Assembly: GCA_021821045.1 (NCBI GenBank)
Contig: JAKACW010000003.1
Span: 1 to 64,000, forward strand
Reading direction: 5' to 3'
Length of the DNA stretch: 64,000 nucleotides
Source: Pseudomonadota bacterium
GTDB lineage: Bacteria > Pseudomonadota > Gammaproteobacteria > JAADHS01
Part shown: piece by piece, positions 8,962 to 17,131 of the stretch
Layout: each line of letters begins with the position of its first letter
Numbering within the stretch: position 1 is the first letter of the stretch
Notes under the pieces: model-generated
The model's database searches: none
The model's input: the letters and a program-made list of their open reading frames with translations, nothing else
What the model was told of the DNA's origin: nothing
Translations under genes and position numbers: made by a program

Positions 8962-11484
8962 ATGTGGAAAAAGCTACTAGGGCTTGGAGCATTGCTTGCG
9001 GCCGCCCTTTTTGTGATCGGCTCGATTCCGTTCGCGATCCCCGTTGACACGTACAAACCGAACCTGGAAAGCATTATCTCCAAGTCCCTCGGGCGCGAGG
9101 TTCGCATTGGTCAGTTGGGCTATCAACTGTTGCCGTTCCCTCATTTGGCCGGCACGAACGTGACCGTGTGGTCGCCCAAGCGCAAGGGCGAAGCGGTGAT
9201 TTCAGGCATCCAGATCTGGCTCGACCCAGAAGATCTCTTGGATAAGAAAGTCACGGTCCAGCGCGTTCATTTTTCCGGCTTCTCAACGAACCAGGCATTC
9301 ATCGAGTCGTTCGTGGAGGAATGGCAAACGATGCAATCCGGCGAGAACGCGGCGCCGGCCTGGATCGGCCTCGGACAGATTTCCGCCGATTCCATCACCG
9401 TGCGCACGCACGATAACAGACTCATCGGGCCATTCCGTTTCGATGGCAAATTTGGCGGAGAATATGGCTTTCGCTCACTCAGCTTGGCCATGCTGGATGA
9501 TCACCTGAAGGTCGACATCACACCCATTCCCGAAGGACTCGACTTTGAGGTCGCAGCCCAGACCTTGACCCCTCCGGTGGGGCCACCGTTGTTTATCGAC
9601 AATCTGAGCGCCCACGGGGTGTGGAGCGGCGCCACGGTAAACGTGTTTACCCTGCAAGTGGACGCCTATGGCGGCAGAGCGGATGGCGACTTCGTCATGG
9701 AATGGTATGACGGAACCTGGCAGGCGCGCGGCAAATGGAACGCCCGCCACGTCAGCCTCGATCCGATAAATTCCCTGGTCGGCTACCATACGGTAACGGG
9801 CACGGCTAACGGTGATTTCGATTTCTGGTTCAAGGGGCCGTCGTTGCGCGATTTACTGGCCGATGTCCATATCAATGCCAATGTGGAACTCCAAAATGGC
9901 GCGATCTACGGCAAAAGGCCCATGTTTCACTTTTCGAACCTCAAGACCCAGGCGGTATTGTCGAATCGCGGCGTGCGTTTCTCCAATCTTGAAGCGCAGG
10001 CTTATGATGGAACATTCAAAAGCCCGGAAATGGACATCCAGTGGGCCAATGGCTGGGAAATCAAAGGCGGTCTGGTCACCGACGGCGTCAGCGTGGCGAG
10101 CCTCTTGGAGCGATTTGTTCCCCAGGCGCCACTGGACGGAATTCTGCGCAGCGACTTACAGCTCAAGTTCGTCCATCGCGACATCAAGCACTTGTTCGAT
10201 GCGCCGGAAATCCGCGGCAAGGCGCATCTCACCAATGCCCGCCTTTTTGACTATTCGCCGAAGAAAACCCAGCCTGGAATTCGCCAGCCGTGGATCGAAT
10301 TGTCGGAAGTGGAAATCGATGGGGCGTTCGACGAAAACCAAGTGCATGCCAAATCGCTTCACGCGAAGGGTTACGGCGGCGAACTGCTCGGCAGCGATGT
10401 CACTCTCGCTTGGCTGCCGCAGTGGAAATTTGCCGGACAACTCAAATCGCGCCAGATTCAGGTGCACGACATTCTGGCGTTGCTCGACCTTCCGCCTTAC
10501 GTGACCGGAGAAACGACGGGGCAGTTCAAGGTCGCAATGCAGGGCGAATCCGCCGAGGCGTTGCTCGCGTCGACCGTCGTCGAAGGCCAAGTGCAAATCA
10601 CCGATGGCACAGTTCCCAAAATCGACGAACAAAATGCTGCGGCCAAAAATGCCTCTTGGCTAGAGTTCCACAATGCCGCGGCGCGCTTTCATTTGGAAAA
10701 TTCATCGATCCGATTCGAAACACTGACGCTCGGCGGCTATGGGGGACGCTTTTTGGCGCGCAACGCCCACTTCGAATGGGCGGATCAGTGGCGCTTGGCT
10801 GGATTGATCGACGCCGAGAAGATCGCTCTCGAACCCTTGCTGAGCGGCTTTCGCGATGACAAGTCCATAAGCGGCAACTTTTCCGGTCGCTTGGCCGTGA
10901 AATTTCAGCATGCGCGGATCGAAGACCTGTTTAGCTCGCCCGTGCTGGCCGGACAATTCCTGGTGGAAAAAGGCGTCGTTCACAAGGCCGACTTGGAGAA
11001 GGCGAGTCATGGCCGTTCGACCAAGGATCCGGAAAACAGCAAGACCGAATTCGACAAGCTCGCGGGGGTCATCTTTGCAAAAGACCATCGAATTCGACTG
11101 TCCAACTTGGAGATTCAATCGCCCTCGCTGCACGCACGGGGCAAGCTGAACATCGAGGCGGACGATAAGCTCAAGGGGTCCTTGGAGGTTGGCTTGCGCT
11201 CCACGGGGTCGCTGGTATCAGTTCCTCTGAACGTCAGCGGCGACACCGACAATCCCGACCTGGCTCTCACCGGCGGTACGGTATTCGGCGGCGCATTGGG
11301 CACATCGCTGCTGGGCCCCGGAGTCGGAACGATCGTCGGCATGACAACGGGAAAACTGTTCTCCGGTCTGGCCGGACTTTTCACTCACTCCAAAGAGGAC
11401 TCGGAAAAGGAAGCCAAAGAACTGGAAAGCATCGAAAACGAGCTGGCGGAAGAATTAAAAGCGTCGCAAAAACCGCAACCCTAG
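8962..11484 (+). CDS. AsmA-family protein
   Basis: Large envelope protein of 840 residues. An N-terminal anchor (LLGLGALLAAALFVIGSIPFAI) is followed by the AsmA-like opening Y-K-P-N-L-E-S-I-I-S-K-S-L-G-R-E-V and a long beta-rich body with repeated 'V.DG...A.L' style segments. The C-terminal region after residue 730 resembles the conserved AsmA end (GSLVSVPLNVSGDTDNPD, then GTSLLGPGVGTIVG). AsmA-like proteins are thought to bridge the periplasm and help move phospholipids or affect outer-membrane assembly. The Met at 8962 was chosen because it directly precedes the hydrophobic anchor; the frame is open upstream but that part is arginine-rich and not signal-like. It ends 4 bp into the convergent lipoprotein gene. 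Confidence 0.85.
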   Translation: MWKKLLGLGALLAAALFVIGSIPFAIPVDTYKPNLESIISKSLGREVRIGQLGYQLLPFPHLAGTNVTVWSPKRKGEAVISGIQIWLDPEDLLDKKVTVQRVHFSGFSTNQAFIESFVEEWQTMQSGENAAPAWIGLGQISADSITVRTHDNRLIGPFRFDGKFGGEYGFRSLSLAMLDDHLKVDITPIPEGLDFEVAAQTLTPPVGPPLFIDNLSAHGVWSGATVNVFTLQVDAYGGRADGDFVMEWYDGTWQARGKWNARHVSLDPINSLVGYHTVTGTANGDFDFWFKGPSLRDLLADVHINANVELQNGAIYGKRPMFHFSNLKTQAVLSNRGVRFSNLEAQAYDGTFKSPEMDIQWANGWEIKGGLVTDGVSVASLLERFVPQAPLDGILRSDLQLKFVHRDIKHLFDAPEIRGKAHLTNARLFDYSPKKTQPGIRQPWIELSEVEIDGAFDENQVHAKSLHAKGYGGELLGSDVTLAWLPQWKFAGQLKSRQIQVHDILALLDLPPYVTGETTGQFKVAMQGESAEALLASTVVEGQVQITDGTVPKIDEQNAAAKNASWLEFHNAAARFHLENSSIRFETLTLGGYGGRFLARNAHFEWADQWRLAGLIDAEKIALEPLLSGFRDDKSISGNFSGRLAVKFQHARIEDLFSSPVLAGQFLVEKGVVHKADLEKASHGRSTKDPENSKTEFDKLAGVIFAKDHRIRLSNLEIQSPSLHARGKLNIEADDKLKGSLEVGLRSTGSLVSVPLNVSGDTDNPDLALTGGTVFGGALGTSLLGPGVGTIVGMTTGKLFSGLAGLFTHSKEDSEKEAKELESIENELAEELKASQKPQP

Positions 11485-12050
11485 AATTCACACTTGTCGT
11501 AAAACTCCTGCAGCGCGGCGAAGATCATTTTCTCGCCCCAAATCAACGGATGCGTATACTGCAGTACGTACTGTGAGCTGCCGCGGACAAACATCAACAG
11601 GCCATAGTGCTGGCCCCTTTGACCCTGCTCGGCATTGACGACGATAAAGCGCCCGGGAGCATCATTCAATTTCCTCTCATCCGTCACCAGTGTTTCTACG
11701 ACCTCAAAACGAGGCACCCACACTTGCGACAGGTAGATCTTCTGGATGTGCTCCAGACGCTTTTTCGCCGGAACCGCCTTGGGTGGCTCAGCCCAGGCAT
11801 GCTGCGCAATTTCGAAGCGCTCCGCAGTATGGACTGACCCGTTCTCGATCACGAATGCAACGCTCTCATAGCCGATGTCGCTGTTTTCAATGACTGAGAG
11901 CCCCGGAGAGACCCAGGGAATTTGGCAGTTGATTTCGCCGGAGGGCGATGCATAGCGCTTAACTTCCGGCGGCTGCTGCGGTGGCGGCTGGGCGCATGAC
12001 GCGACCACCGCCAGCAAAGCAACCAAAAGTTTTCCTCGCGCACCCGTCAC
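11481..12050 (-). CDS. Putative lipoprotein, unknown function
   Basis: A start at GTG 12050 gives a clean lipoprotein signal: TGARGKLLVALLAVVASC with the lipobox VASC and a proline/glutamine-rich linker (AQPPPQQPPE). The mature part of about 170 residues is not recognised. The GTG is 1 bp past the stop of the upstream methyltransferase, so the pair is probably cotranscribed; a longer start at 12089 would overlap that gene by 38 bp and bury the signal peptide. It is convergent with, and overlaps by 4 bp, the AsmA-like gene. Confidence 0.72.
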   Translation of the reverse strand: MTGARGKLLVALLAVVASCAQPPPQQPPEVKRYASPSGEINCQIPWVSPGLSVIENSDIGYESVAFVIENGSVHTAERFEIAQHAWAEPPKAVPAKKRLEHIQKIYLSQVWVPRFEVVETLVTDERKLNDAPGRFIVVNAEQGQRGQHYGLLMFVRGSSQYVLQYTHPLIWGEKMIFAALQEFYDKCEF

Positions 12051-12051
12051 T

Positions 12052-13242
12052 CTATAGCCGTCCGCGCAGATCGCGCATCGAGAACCCAATCAGGGGCTCG
12101 TCGATGCCCCGTCCCAACGCCATCACCTTAAACAGCTCGCCCAACTCACTTGGCGAGGTCAGTTTCTGCACTTGCCGGGTCAGCTCAAGATAGGCTTTGA
12201 CGTCAGCCGGATCAGACTGTTCGACCATCGATATCAATCCCGTTCCCAGCAGAAAATTCGCCTGCGTCGTGTATCCCAATAAAGTCAAACCGGCCTGCTC
12301 ACCCGCTTCAGCTACGGCAGTGAAATCGACATGCGCGGTGATGTCCTGAAGGCCGGTTAGCACCAACGGATCCGGGTGGGCGCGGTGGCGATAGTGGCAC
12401 ATCAGGGTGCCCATGTGGCGCTGCGGGTGATAGTACTCGTGGCGGGGAAAACCGTAGTCGATAAAAAACGCCGCGCCCTTGCTCAAACAAGCGCCCAGGC
12501 TCTTGAACCAGGGTGCCAGTGCAAGATTGATCTCCGACGTGTAGCCATCCTCAAGCGCCCCGCCCAACCCGGTGACGGCAGCAGTCAGCTCCACGGATGC
12601 CGGCACATGCCGCCACACGAAGCGGTCATCCTCCCATGCCACCCAGGCTTGTTCGATGCGCTCGCTGCCGACGCGAAAACGCTCCACCGGCATGGCGTCG
12701 AGAACCTCATTCGCAACGACCACGCCCTCGAATGGCGCTTGCGGCCACTCATCGAGCCACTCGATGCGGCCCTGCTGCATCAACGTGGACGAGCGCAGCC
12801 TTTCCTGCTGCCGCTCCCGCAAATCGGCACTGACATCCAGAATGCGGTAGCGGGAAATCGTCACGCCCGCGGCAGCAAGGGCCTCGATGAGCTGGGCGGC
12901 CAACGCACCGGTTCCCGCGCCGATTTCCAAAATCTCGCCTTGCCGAGTGTGCGGCAAGATCTGCTCGATCTGGCGTGCCAGACAGCGCGCGAACAGCGGC
13001 GAAATCTCGGGCGCGGTGACAAAATCGCCCTCGTCGCCGAACTTGCGGCTGCCGGCGGTGTAATAGCCGAGACCCGGCGCATAAAGCGCCAATTCCATGA
13101 AACGCCCAAACGGAATCGCGCCACCGCCCGCTGCGATCTCGTTCCGCAAGCGTTGAATCAAACGCTCACAGTGGGCCGCTGCGCTCTCTCCGGGCGGAGG
13201 CAATTGGGAGGATAAAGAGCTACAATCGGGGCGTCTTATCAT
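12052..13242 (-). CDS. SAM-dependent methyltransferase, MidA/NDUFAF7 family
   Basis: Protein of 396 residues of the COG1565 family. The N-terminal family hallmark FMELALYAPGLGYYTAG is followed by FGDEGDFVTAPEISPLFA, then the SAM-binding loop EIGAGTGALAAQL near residue 105. The mitochondrial relative methylates an arginine of complex I; the bacterial substrate is not known. Its start lies only 36 bp from the divergent pteridine reductase, so both promoters must sit in or overlap that short gap. Confidence 0.9.
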   Translation of the reverse strand: MIRRPDCSSLSSQLPPPGESAAAHCERLIQRLRNEIAAGGGAIPFGRFMELALYAPGLGYYTAGSRKFGDEGDFVTAPEISPLFARCLARQIEQILPHTRQGEILEIGAGTGALAAQLIEALAAAGVTISRYRILDVSADLRERQQERLRSSTLMQQGRIEWLDEWPQAPFEGVVVANEVLDAMPVERFRVGSERIEQAWVAWEDDRFVWRHVPASVELTAAVTGLGGALEDGYTSEINLALAPWFKSLGACLSKGAAFFIDYGFPRHEYYHPQRHMGTLMCHYRHRAHPDPLVLTGLQDITAHVDFTAVAEAGEQAGLTLLGYTTQANFLLGTGLISMVEQSDPADVKAYLELTRQVQKLTSPSELGELFKVMALGRGIDEPLIGFSMRDLRGRL

Positions 13243-13278
13243 GTTGACTCGTTTCTCGGACCGAAAACGGACGATTTG

Positions 13279-14031
13279 ATGGTCTCACAAGCACAACAGC
13301 CTGTTTCCGTGGCGCTCATCACCGGCGCCGCGCAGCGGGTCGGCGCAATGATCGCACGGGCGGTTCACGGCGCGGGTTTCAATGTGGTGATTCACTATCG
13401 CCATTCCCAAAATGCGGCCCAAAATCTCAAGGCTGAACTTGAAGCGCTTCGTCCGGATTCCGTTGAATTGATCCAGAGTGACTTGTTGAATACCCACGCG
13501 CTGACGCAAATGGCCCGCCAGGCAATCGGACGCTGGGGGCGCCTGGACGCGCTGATCAACAATGCGTCCACATTCTATCCCACCCCGCTGGGAGAAATCG
13601 AAGAATCCCACTGGGATGACCTCATGGGAACCAACCTCAAAGCGCCGTTGTTTTTGTCGCAAGCCGCCCTGCCCGCATTGCGCGCGGCAAAAGGCAGCAT
13701 CGTCAACATCGCGGATATCCATGGCGTGCGGCCGATGAAGCTGCATCCGGTGTATAGCGCCGCCAAAGCCGGGCTGATCATGCTGACTCAGGCGCTGGCC
13801 CGCGATTTGGGACCCGATGTTCGTGTCAATGCCGTGGCCCCGGGCGCCATACTCTGGCCGGGAGAGAGCTTGGAACCCCAGCGCGCGGCGGACATCCTCA
13901 GTCGAACCGCGCTGAAGCGCCAGGGAACACCGGAGGACATTGCCAAGGCAGTGGTGTTTCTGCTGCGCGACGCCCCCTACGTCACCGGTCATGTGCTGAC
14001 GGTGGACGGCGGCCGTTCGCTCAATCAATAA
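13279..14031 (+). CDS. Pteridine reductase (short-chain dehydrogenase, FolM-like)
   Basis: NADPH-dependent SDR of 250 residues. It shows the cofactor loop TGAAQRVGA near residue 17, NNAS near 95, the catalytic Tyr-Lys in the YSAAKAG motif near residue 158, and the C-terminal GHVLTVDGG. The arginine in the TGAAQRVG loop and the closeness to folK and folB fit the bacterial pteridine reductase group that reduces dihydropterins or folates. ATG 13279 is taken as start; the preceding TTG is a less likely alternative. It ends 7 bp inside the convergent folK. Confidence 0.9.
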   Translation: MVSQAQQPVSVALITGAAQRVGAMIARAVHGAGFNVVIHYRHSQNAAQNLKAELEALRPDSVELIQSDLLNTHALTQMARQAIGRWGRLDALINNASTFYPTPLGEIEESHWDDLMGTNLKAPLFLSQAALPALRAAKGSIVNIADIHGVRPMKLHPVYSAAKAGLIMLTQALARDLGPDVRVNAVAPGAILWPGESLEPQRAADILSRTALKRQGTPEDIAKAVVFLLRDAPYVTGHVLTVDGGRSLNQ

Positions 14032-14525
14032 GGCGCTTCCCAGGCAAACGGGATTTCCTGCAGTCGCTCCCGGCTCTTGTCGAGGCAACGCCACATAGCG
14101 TCAATGGTCTGGCCGGTTACGGGATGACGCCGGTCACCGGCGATGGCCGCCAGAGGCGCCAAGACAAACGCATATTTTTCGATTTCCCCGCGGGGAAGCT
14201 GCAATCCGCCGCCAGCCAAGACAACGTCATCATAGAGCAGCAGATCCAGATCCAGCGTTCGCGAGCTGAATTTAGGCTGGCGCCGGTCACGGCCGTGGCG
14301 ATTCTCGATGTCCTGCAACAGTAACGCAACAGCCGTCGGCGTCAGGTCGGTCGTAGCGGCGACCACCAGATTCAAAAAGTCATCGCCGTCGAATCCGACA
14401 GCCTGGCTGCGGAAAACGGGGGAAATTCTCACGTTCGAGAATGCGGCGCGCAGGGCGACAATTGCGGCTCGAACGTTGGTTTCTGGATTGATATTGCTTC
14501 CGACGCTGATAAAGATCTCAGCCAT
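14025..14525 (-). CDS. folK: 2-amino-4-hydroxy-6-hydroxymethyldihydropteridine pyrophosphokinase
   Basis: Transfers pyrophosphate from ATP to hydroxymethyl-dihydropterin in folate synthesis. Its 166 residues include SVGSNINPETN at the N-terminus, HGRDRRQPKFSSRTLDLDLLLYDD (Mg/ATP site with the DLDLLL signature) and LQLPRGEIEKYAFVLAPLA, all characteristic of FolK. It overlaps the end of folB by 8 bp, so the two are translationally coupled in the order folB-folK. Confidence 0.95.
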   Translation of the reverse strand: MAEIFISVGSNINPETNVRAAIVALRAAFSNVRISPVFRSQAVGFDGDDFLNLVVAATTDLTPTAVALLLQDIENRHGRDRRQPKFSSRTLDLDLLLYDDVVLAGGGLQLPRGEIEKYAFVLAPLAAIAGDRRHPVTGQTIDAMWRCLDKSRERLQEIPFAWEAPY

Positions 14526-14880
14526 TGTCGGTGCGCCGACGTTCGATTATCACGCCCACGTCCCGGGCACCCCGCACGGCGCCGCGCTTGTTGACGCACA
14601 ACCGAACCCACTCCACGCCGAACTCATTCAGCACGATCGCCGCCACCCGCTCAGCCAAGGTCTCGACCAACTGGAATTGACTTTCTTCGACGAACTGAAT
14701 CAGCCGCTTGGCCACGGCCTTATAATTAAGTGTGTCTTCGATTCGGTCACTGCTGGCCGCTTGCCGAATATCCGCCGCCATCTCCAGATCGAGTACAACC
14801 GTTTGTTTGACTTGGCGCTCCCAACCGTAGATGCCGATGATTGTCTCAATTCTGAGATCGCGTAAGTAGATAATATCCAT
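14518..14880 (-). CDS. folB: Dihydroneopterin aldolase
   Basis: Converts dihydroneopterin to hydroxymethyl-dihydropterin, the FolK substrate. Its 120 residues include IGIYGWERQVKQTVVLDLEM and the YKAVAKRLIQFVEESQFQLVE stretch with the catalytic glutamate region, then the conserved lysine in VNKRGAVRGARDVG. ATG 14880 is preferred; a TTG one codon earlier is possible. Transcription is divergent from plsY, and the 188-bp space between them holds an inverted repeat GGGCTCG/CGAGCCC at 14894-14913. Confidence 0.94.
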   Translation of the reverse strand: MDIIYLRDLRIETIIGIYGWERQVKQTVVLDLEMAADIRQAASSDRIEDTLNYKAVAKRLIQFVEESQFQLVETLAERVAAIVLNEFGVEWVRLCVNKRGAVRGARDVGVIIERRRTDNG

Positions 14881-15068
14881 CAATCGTCCGGATGGGCTCG
14901 CGTCGACGAGCCCGCTCGTTAATGAAAAGTCTGTAAAAAGAATCTAGAGTAATTCGCTGAAGCCGCACGGATTCCGGCAACGATCAGTTTTCTTTCGCAC
15001 TGGCACGTGCATAACTTATCATATGCGCCTATCGGCGCCGCGCCCCCACACTTAGCCATTTTATCTTC

Positions 15069-15653
15069 ATGGACTCTTTGCTATTCATCGCTTTCGCGTA
15101 CGCCATCGGCTCGGTCTCAAGCGCGATCATTGTGTGTCGCCTGATGGGGCTGCCGGATCCGCGCACGGAGGGCTCCTTCAACCCCGGCGCCACTAATGTT
15201 TTGCGCATCGGTGGAAAGAAAGCGGCGGCCATTACTCTGGTCGGCGATTTTATCAAAGGAGTCATCCCCGTCGCTGCGGCGATCGCGTTTCGTCAACCCG
15301 ATTGGGCCATTGGGCTGGCTGGGATCGCCGCAGTCCTTGGGCATCTTTTCCCGGTGTTTTTCAAATTCCAAGGCGGGAAAGGTGTCGCGACCGCCTTCGG
15401 AGTGACCGTTGCCGCATCCTGGCCCTTGGGCTTGATGCTCGCGCTGACGTGGCTGGTGGTCGCGAAGCTATTCAAGATCTCGTCTCTCGCCGCCATCGTG
15501 GCCACGCTGGCCGCGCCACTCTATGCCGTTGCGTTCCGGTTACCTGGGTCACTCATCTTGATGGTAATCGTCATAAGTATTTTGGTCGTGTGGCGGCATC
15601 GCACCAACATTCAGCGGCTATTCGCGGGCACCGAAGGTAAGATCGGTCGCTAG
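15069..15653 (+). CDS. plsY: Glycerol-3-phosphate acyltransferase PlsY
   Basis: Inner-membrane enzyme that transfers an acyl group from acyl phosphate to glycerol-3-phosphate, the first step of phospholipid synthesis. Of its 194 residues about five segments are hydrophobic. The three family motifs are visible: GSFNPGATNVLR (usually GSGNPGATN), HLFPVFFKFQGGKGVAT, and a C-terminal WRHRTNIQRLFAGTEGK. The Phe in GSFNPG is a small departure from the commonest form. The divergent placement beside folB is widespread in gammaproteobacteria. Confidence 0.95.
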   Translation: MDSLLFIAFAYAIGSVSSAIIVCRLMGLPDPRTEGSFNPGATNVLRIGGKKAAAITLVGDFIKGVIPVAAAIAFRQPDWAIGLAGIAAVLGHLFPVFFKFQGGKGVATAFGVTVAASWPLGLMLALTWLVVAKLFKISSLAAIVATLAAPLYAVAFRLPGSLILMVIVISILVVWRHRTNIQRLFAGTEGKIGR

Positions 15654-15805
15654 GAGCTGTTCGTAGAACGGCCTGTCCGCGATGCTCAGACTGACCCGTG
15701 ACGTTAGGGACGACCTTGGGCAACGGTAGGTAACCAACCGAATGCACGGGCGGCGAACGATTCCATATCCTCGAAGAGCGCTTACGGAAGGTTATCCCGC
15801 TCGTC

Positions 15806-16264
15806 ATGAAAAAAAGCATGCTCATCGCCGCCGCCTGCATGGCACTTGTTCAAAACGCCCATGGCGTCGTCGCAGCGGAAGTCGCCGACGCGTTGAAACT
15901 TTATGGTTGGGCGCAGGAGCATCGCCCGCCGGGATCTGCGCTCGACGCTCATTCGAAACGAACACGCGCTGCTTTGCTGGACAACATCGTCGGGGAAACG
16001 AGGGACGCAAACCACCACGTGGGTGTCGTTGTTTCAAGCATTGAGGCACCGGGCGTCAACACGACATATATCGAGCTGGAGATGGGAGGCAAGTCGGTAT
16101 GGATTGCTTCGCGGATCACGAAAGTAGAACCTGGCGACAAGGTCCGCTTTTCGCCCTCCGGGGCCATCACCATGGAACACTTTGAGAGCCGCGTTCTAAA
16201 GAGAAGCTTTGAAAAAATCTATTTTGTGCCGTCGATAACGGTTACTTCGCTCGACGCACAATAA
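15806..16264 (+). CDS. Secreted NrfJ-like protein
   Basis: Protein of 152 residues with signal peptide MKKSMLIAAACMALVQNAHG. The C-terminal 80 residues match the small NrfJ-type domain seen beside multihaem nitrite reductase and in stand-alone periplasmic proteins: a GVVVSSIEAPGVNTTYIEL strand pair, VWIASRITKVEPGDKVRF, and the ending FESRVLKRSFEKIYFV. No cytochrome gene accompanies it here. The middle region (residues 25-65) is not recognised. It has its own 150-bp upstream gap and is followed by a long AT-rich intergenic region, so it is probably monocistronic. Confidence 0.7.
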   Translation: MKKSMLIAAACMALVQNAHGVVAAEVADALKLYGWAQEHRPPGSALDAHSKRTRAALLDNIVGETRDANHHVGVVVSSIEAPGVNTTYIELEMGGKSVWIASRITKVEPGDKVRFSPSGAITMEHFESRVLKRSFEKIYFVPSITVTSLDAQ

Positions 16265-16459
16265 ATACCCACACTTCCTGCGCGCAGATATTTGGCTCGC
16301 CGCGTATTTATTTTCCACGCCCATAAAAAAATATTTTTATGTTCTTTTGCGTCCTCTCGCGACCTTCACACAGCGCAAAGTTTCATCTCAACGCTTTGAA
16401 ATTGCATGATTTTATGGCTACCGATCCGAACTCCGCGGGGCGCTTTTCATCGAAAGTAC

Positions 16460-16483
16460 GTTAGAAATTTATTAATTTCTAAC
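16460..16483. promoter_or_regulatory. Candidate operator: 9-bp perfect inverted repeat
   Basis: GTTAGAAAT (16460-16468) and ATTTCTAAC (16475-16483) are exact reverse complements separated by TTATTA. The site lies 108 bp before the Rrf2-like start and about 30 bp upstream of the promoter-like -35 element. The geometry suits a dimeric helix-turn-helix protein, with self-regulation by the Rrf2-like protein as the simplest hypothesis. Confidence 0.5.
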
Positions 16484-16512
16484 TTGAAAGACGAAATTTT
16501 AAAGTCTAATAA

Positions 16513-16541
16513 TTGAACTAAGGATTTTTATCCGATATTGG
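16513..16541 (+). promoter_or_regulatory. Candidate sigma70-type promoter of the Rrf2-like gene
   Basis: TTGAAC (16513-16518), a 17-bp spacer and TATTGG (16536-16541). The -10 is a weak match to TATAAT. The placement about 50 bp before the start codon and downstream of the inverted repeat is reasonable. Confidence 0.3.
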
Positions 16542-16590
16542 ATTTTTAAGTGATTATATTTCCGATGTAACGCCACCAAAGGAGGGTGAT

Positions 16591-17061
16591 ATGTTGATCT
16601 CGGGAAAAGGCCGTTATGCAATAACGGCCATGATGAACCTCGCTATGCACACCGGCAAAAACCCACTGTCGCTCGCGGACATCTCGCAAACGCAGGGGAT
16701 TTCGCTGTCTTACCTTGAACAGATTTTCGCGCGCTTGCGCAAAGAAGGTTTGGTACAAGGCACTCGGGGACGTCGCGGCGGCTACCGTCTCGGCCGTTCT
16801 CCGCAATTGATCTCGCTGGCGGATATTATTCGTGCGGTCGAGGACAAAGCGGAAGAAGCGACACCCGCTGAAGGCGAATTCTTTGCCGCCTCCAATGAAA
16901 CGCAAGCGCCGACTCAGCCCTATTGGGAGCAACTGAACCGGCAGCTCTACGATTTCTTGGAAGGTATCGATCTCGCCCAATCCATCACTCGCTTGCCAAC
17001 CGCCCCCGCTCCTCGCGGTATTCCAGCACAGCCTGGGGCAACGACCTCCCCGACAAACTAA
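16591..17061 (+). CDS. Rrf2/IscR-like transcriptional regulator without cysteines
   Basis: Winged-helix regulator of 156 residues. The N-terminal 85 residues are very IscR-like: the opening GRYAITAMMNLAMH, the helix-turn-helix ISLSYLEQIFARLRKEGLV, then GTRGRRGGYRLGR and ISLADIIRAVED. The following segment, which in IscR carries three cysteines and a His that bind a [2Fe-2S] cluster, reads EEATPAEGEFFAASNETQ here; the whole protein has no cysteine. The later YWEQLNRQLYDFLEGIDL keeps the IscR dimerisation-helix pattern. The tail is proline/alanine-rich. AGGAGG precedes the ATG. No isc genes follow; the next gene is metH on the other strand. It therefore cannot sense through an IscR-type cluster. 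Confidence 0.85.
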   Translation: MLISGKGRYAITAMMNLAMHTGKNPLSLADISQTQGISLSYLEQIFARLRKEGLVQGTRGRRGGYRLGRSPQLISLADIIRAVEDKAEEATPAEGEFFAASNETQAPTQPYWEQLNRQLYDFLEGIDLAQSITRLPTAPAPRGIPAQPGATTSPTN

Positions 17062-17079
17062 TAACGAACTGACTGATGA

Positions 17080-17124
17080 AAACCGGCGGCACCGTGGGTG
17101 CATTTACCCACGTGTCGCCCGGTT
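17080..17124 (-). terminator. Hairpin between convergent Rrf2-like gene and metH
   Basis: The core stem CGTGGGT / ACCCACG around GCATTT extends outward with small bulges to AACCGG / CCGGTT. On the minus strand it is followed by TTTTCATC, so it fits termination of metH, whose stop is 8 bp before it. It may also slow plus-strand transcripts from the Rrf2-like gene. Confidence 0.7.
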
Positions 17125-17131
17125 CGACGGA

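Larger units (their letters stand above)
16265..16590. other. AT-rich intergenic region upstream of the Rrf2-like gene
   Basis: A 326-bp stretch markedly richer in A+T than the surrounding genes, with no convincing coding frame. It holds the inverted repeat at 16460-16483 and a promoter-like pair at 16513-16541, both described separately. The base composition break suggests a regulatory region rather than a decayed gene. Confidence 0.6.
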
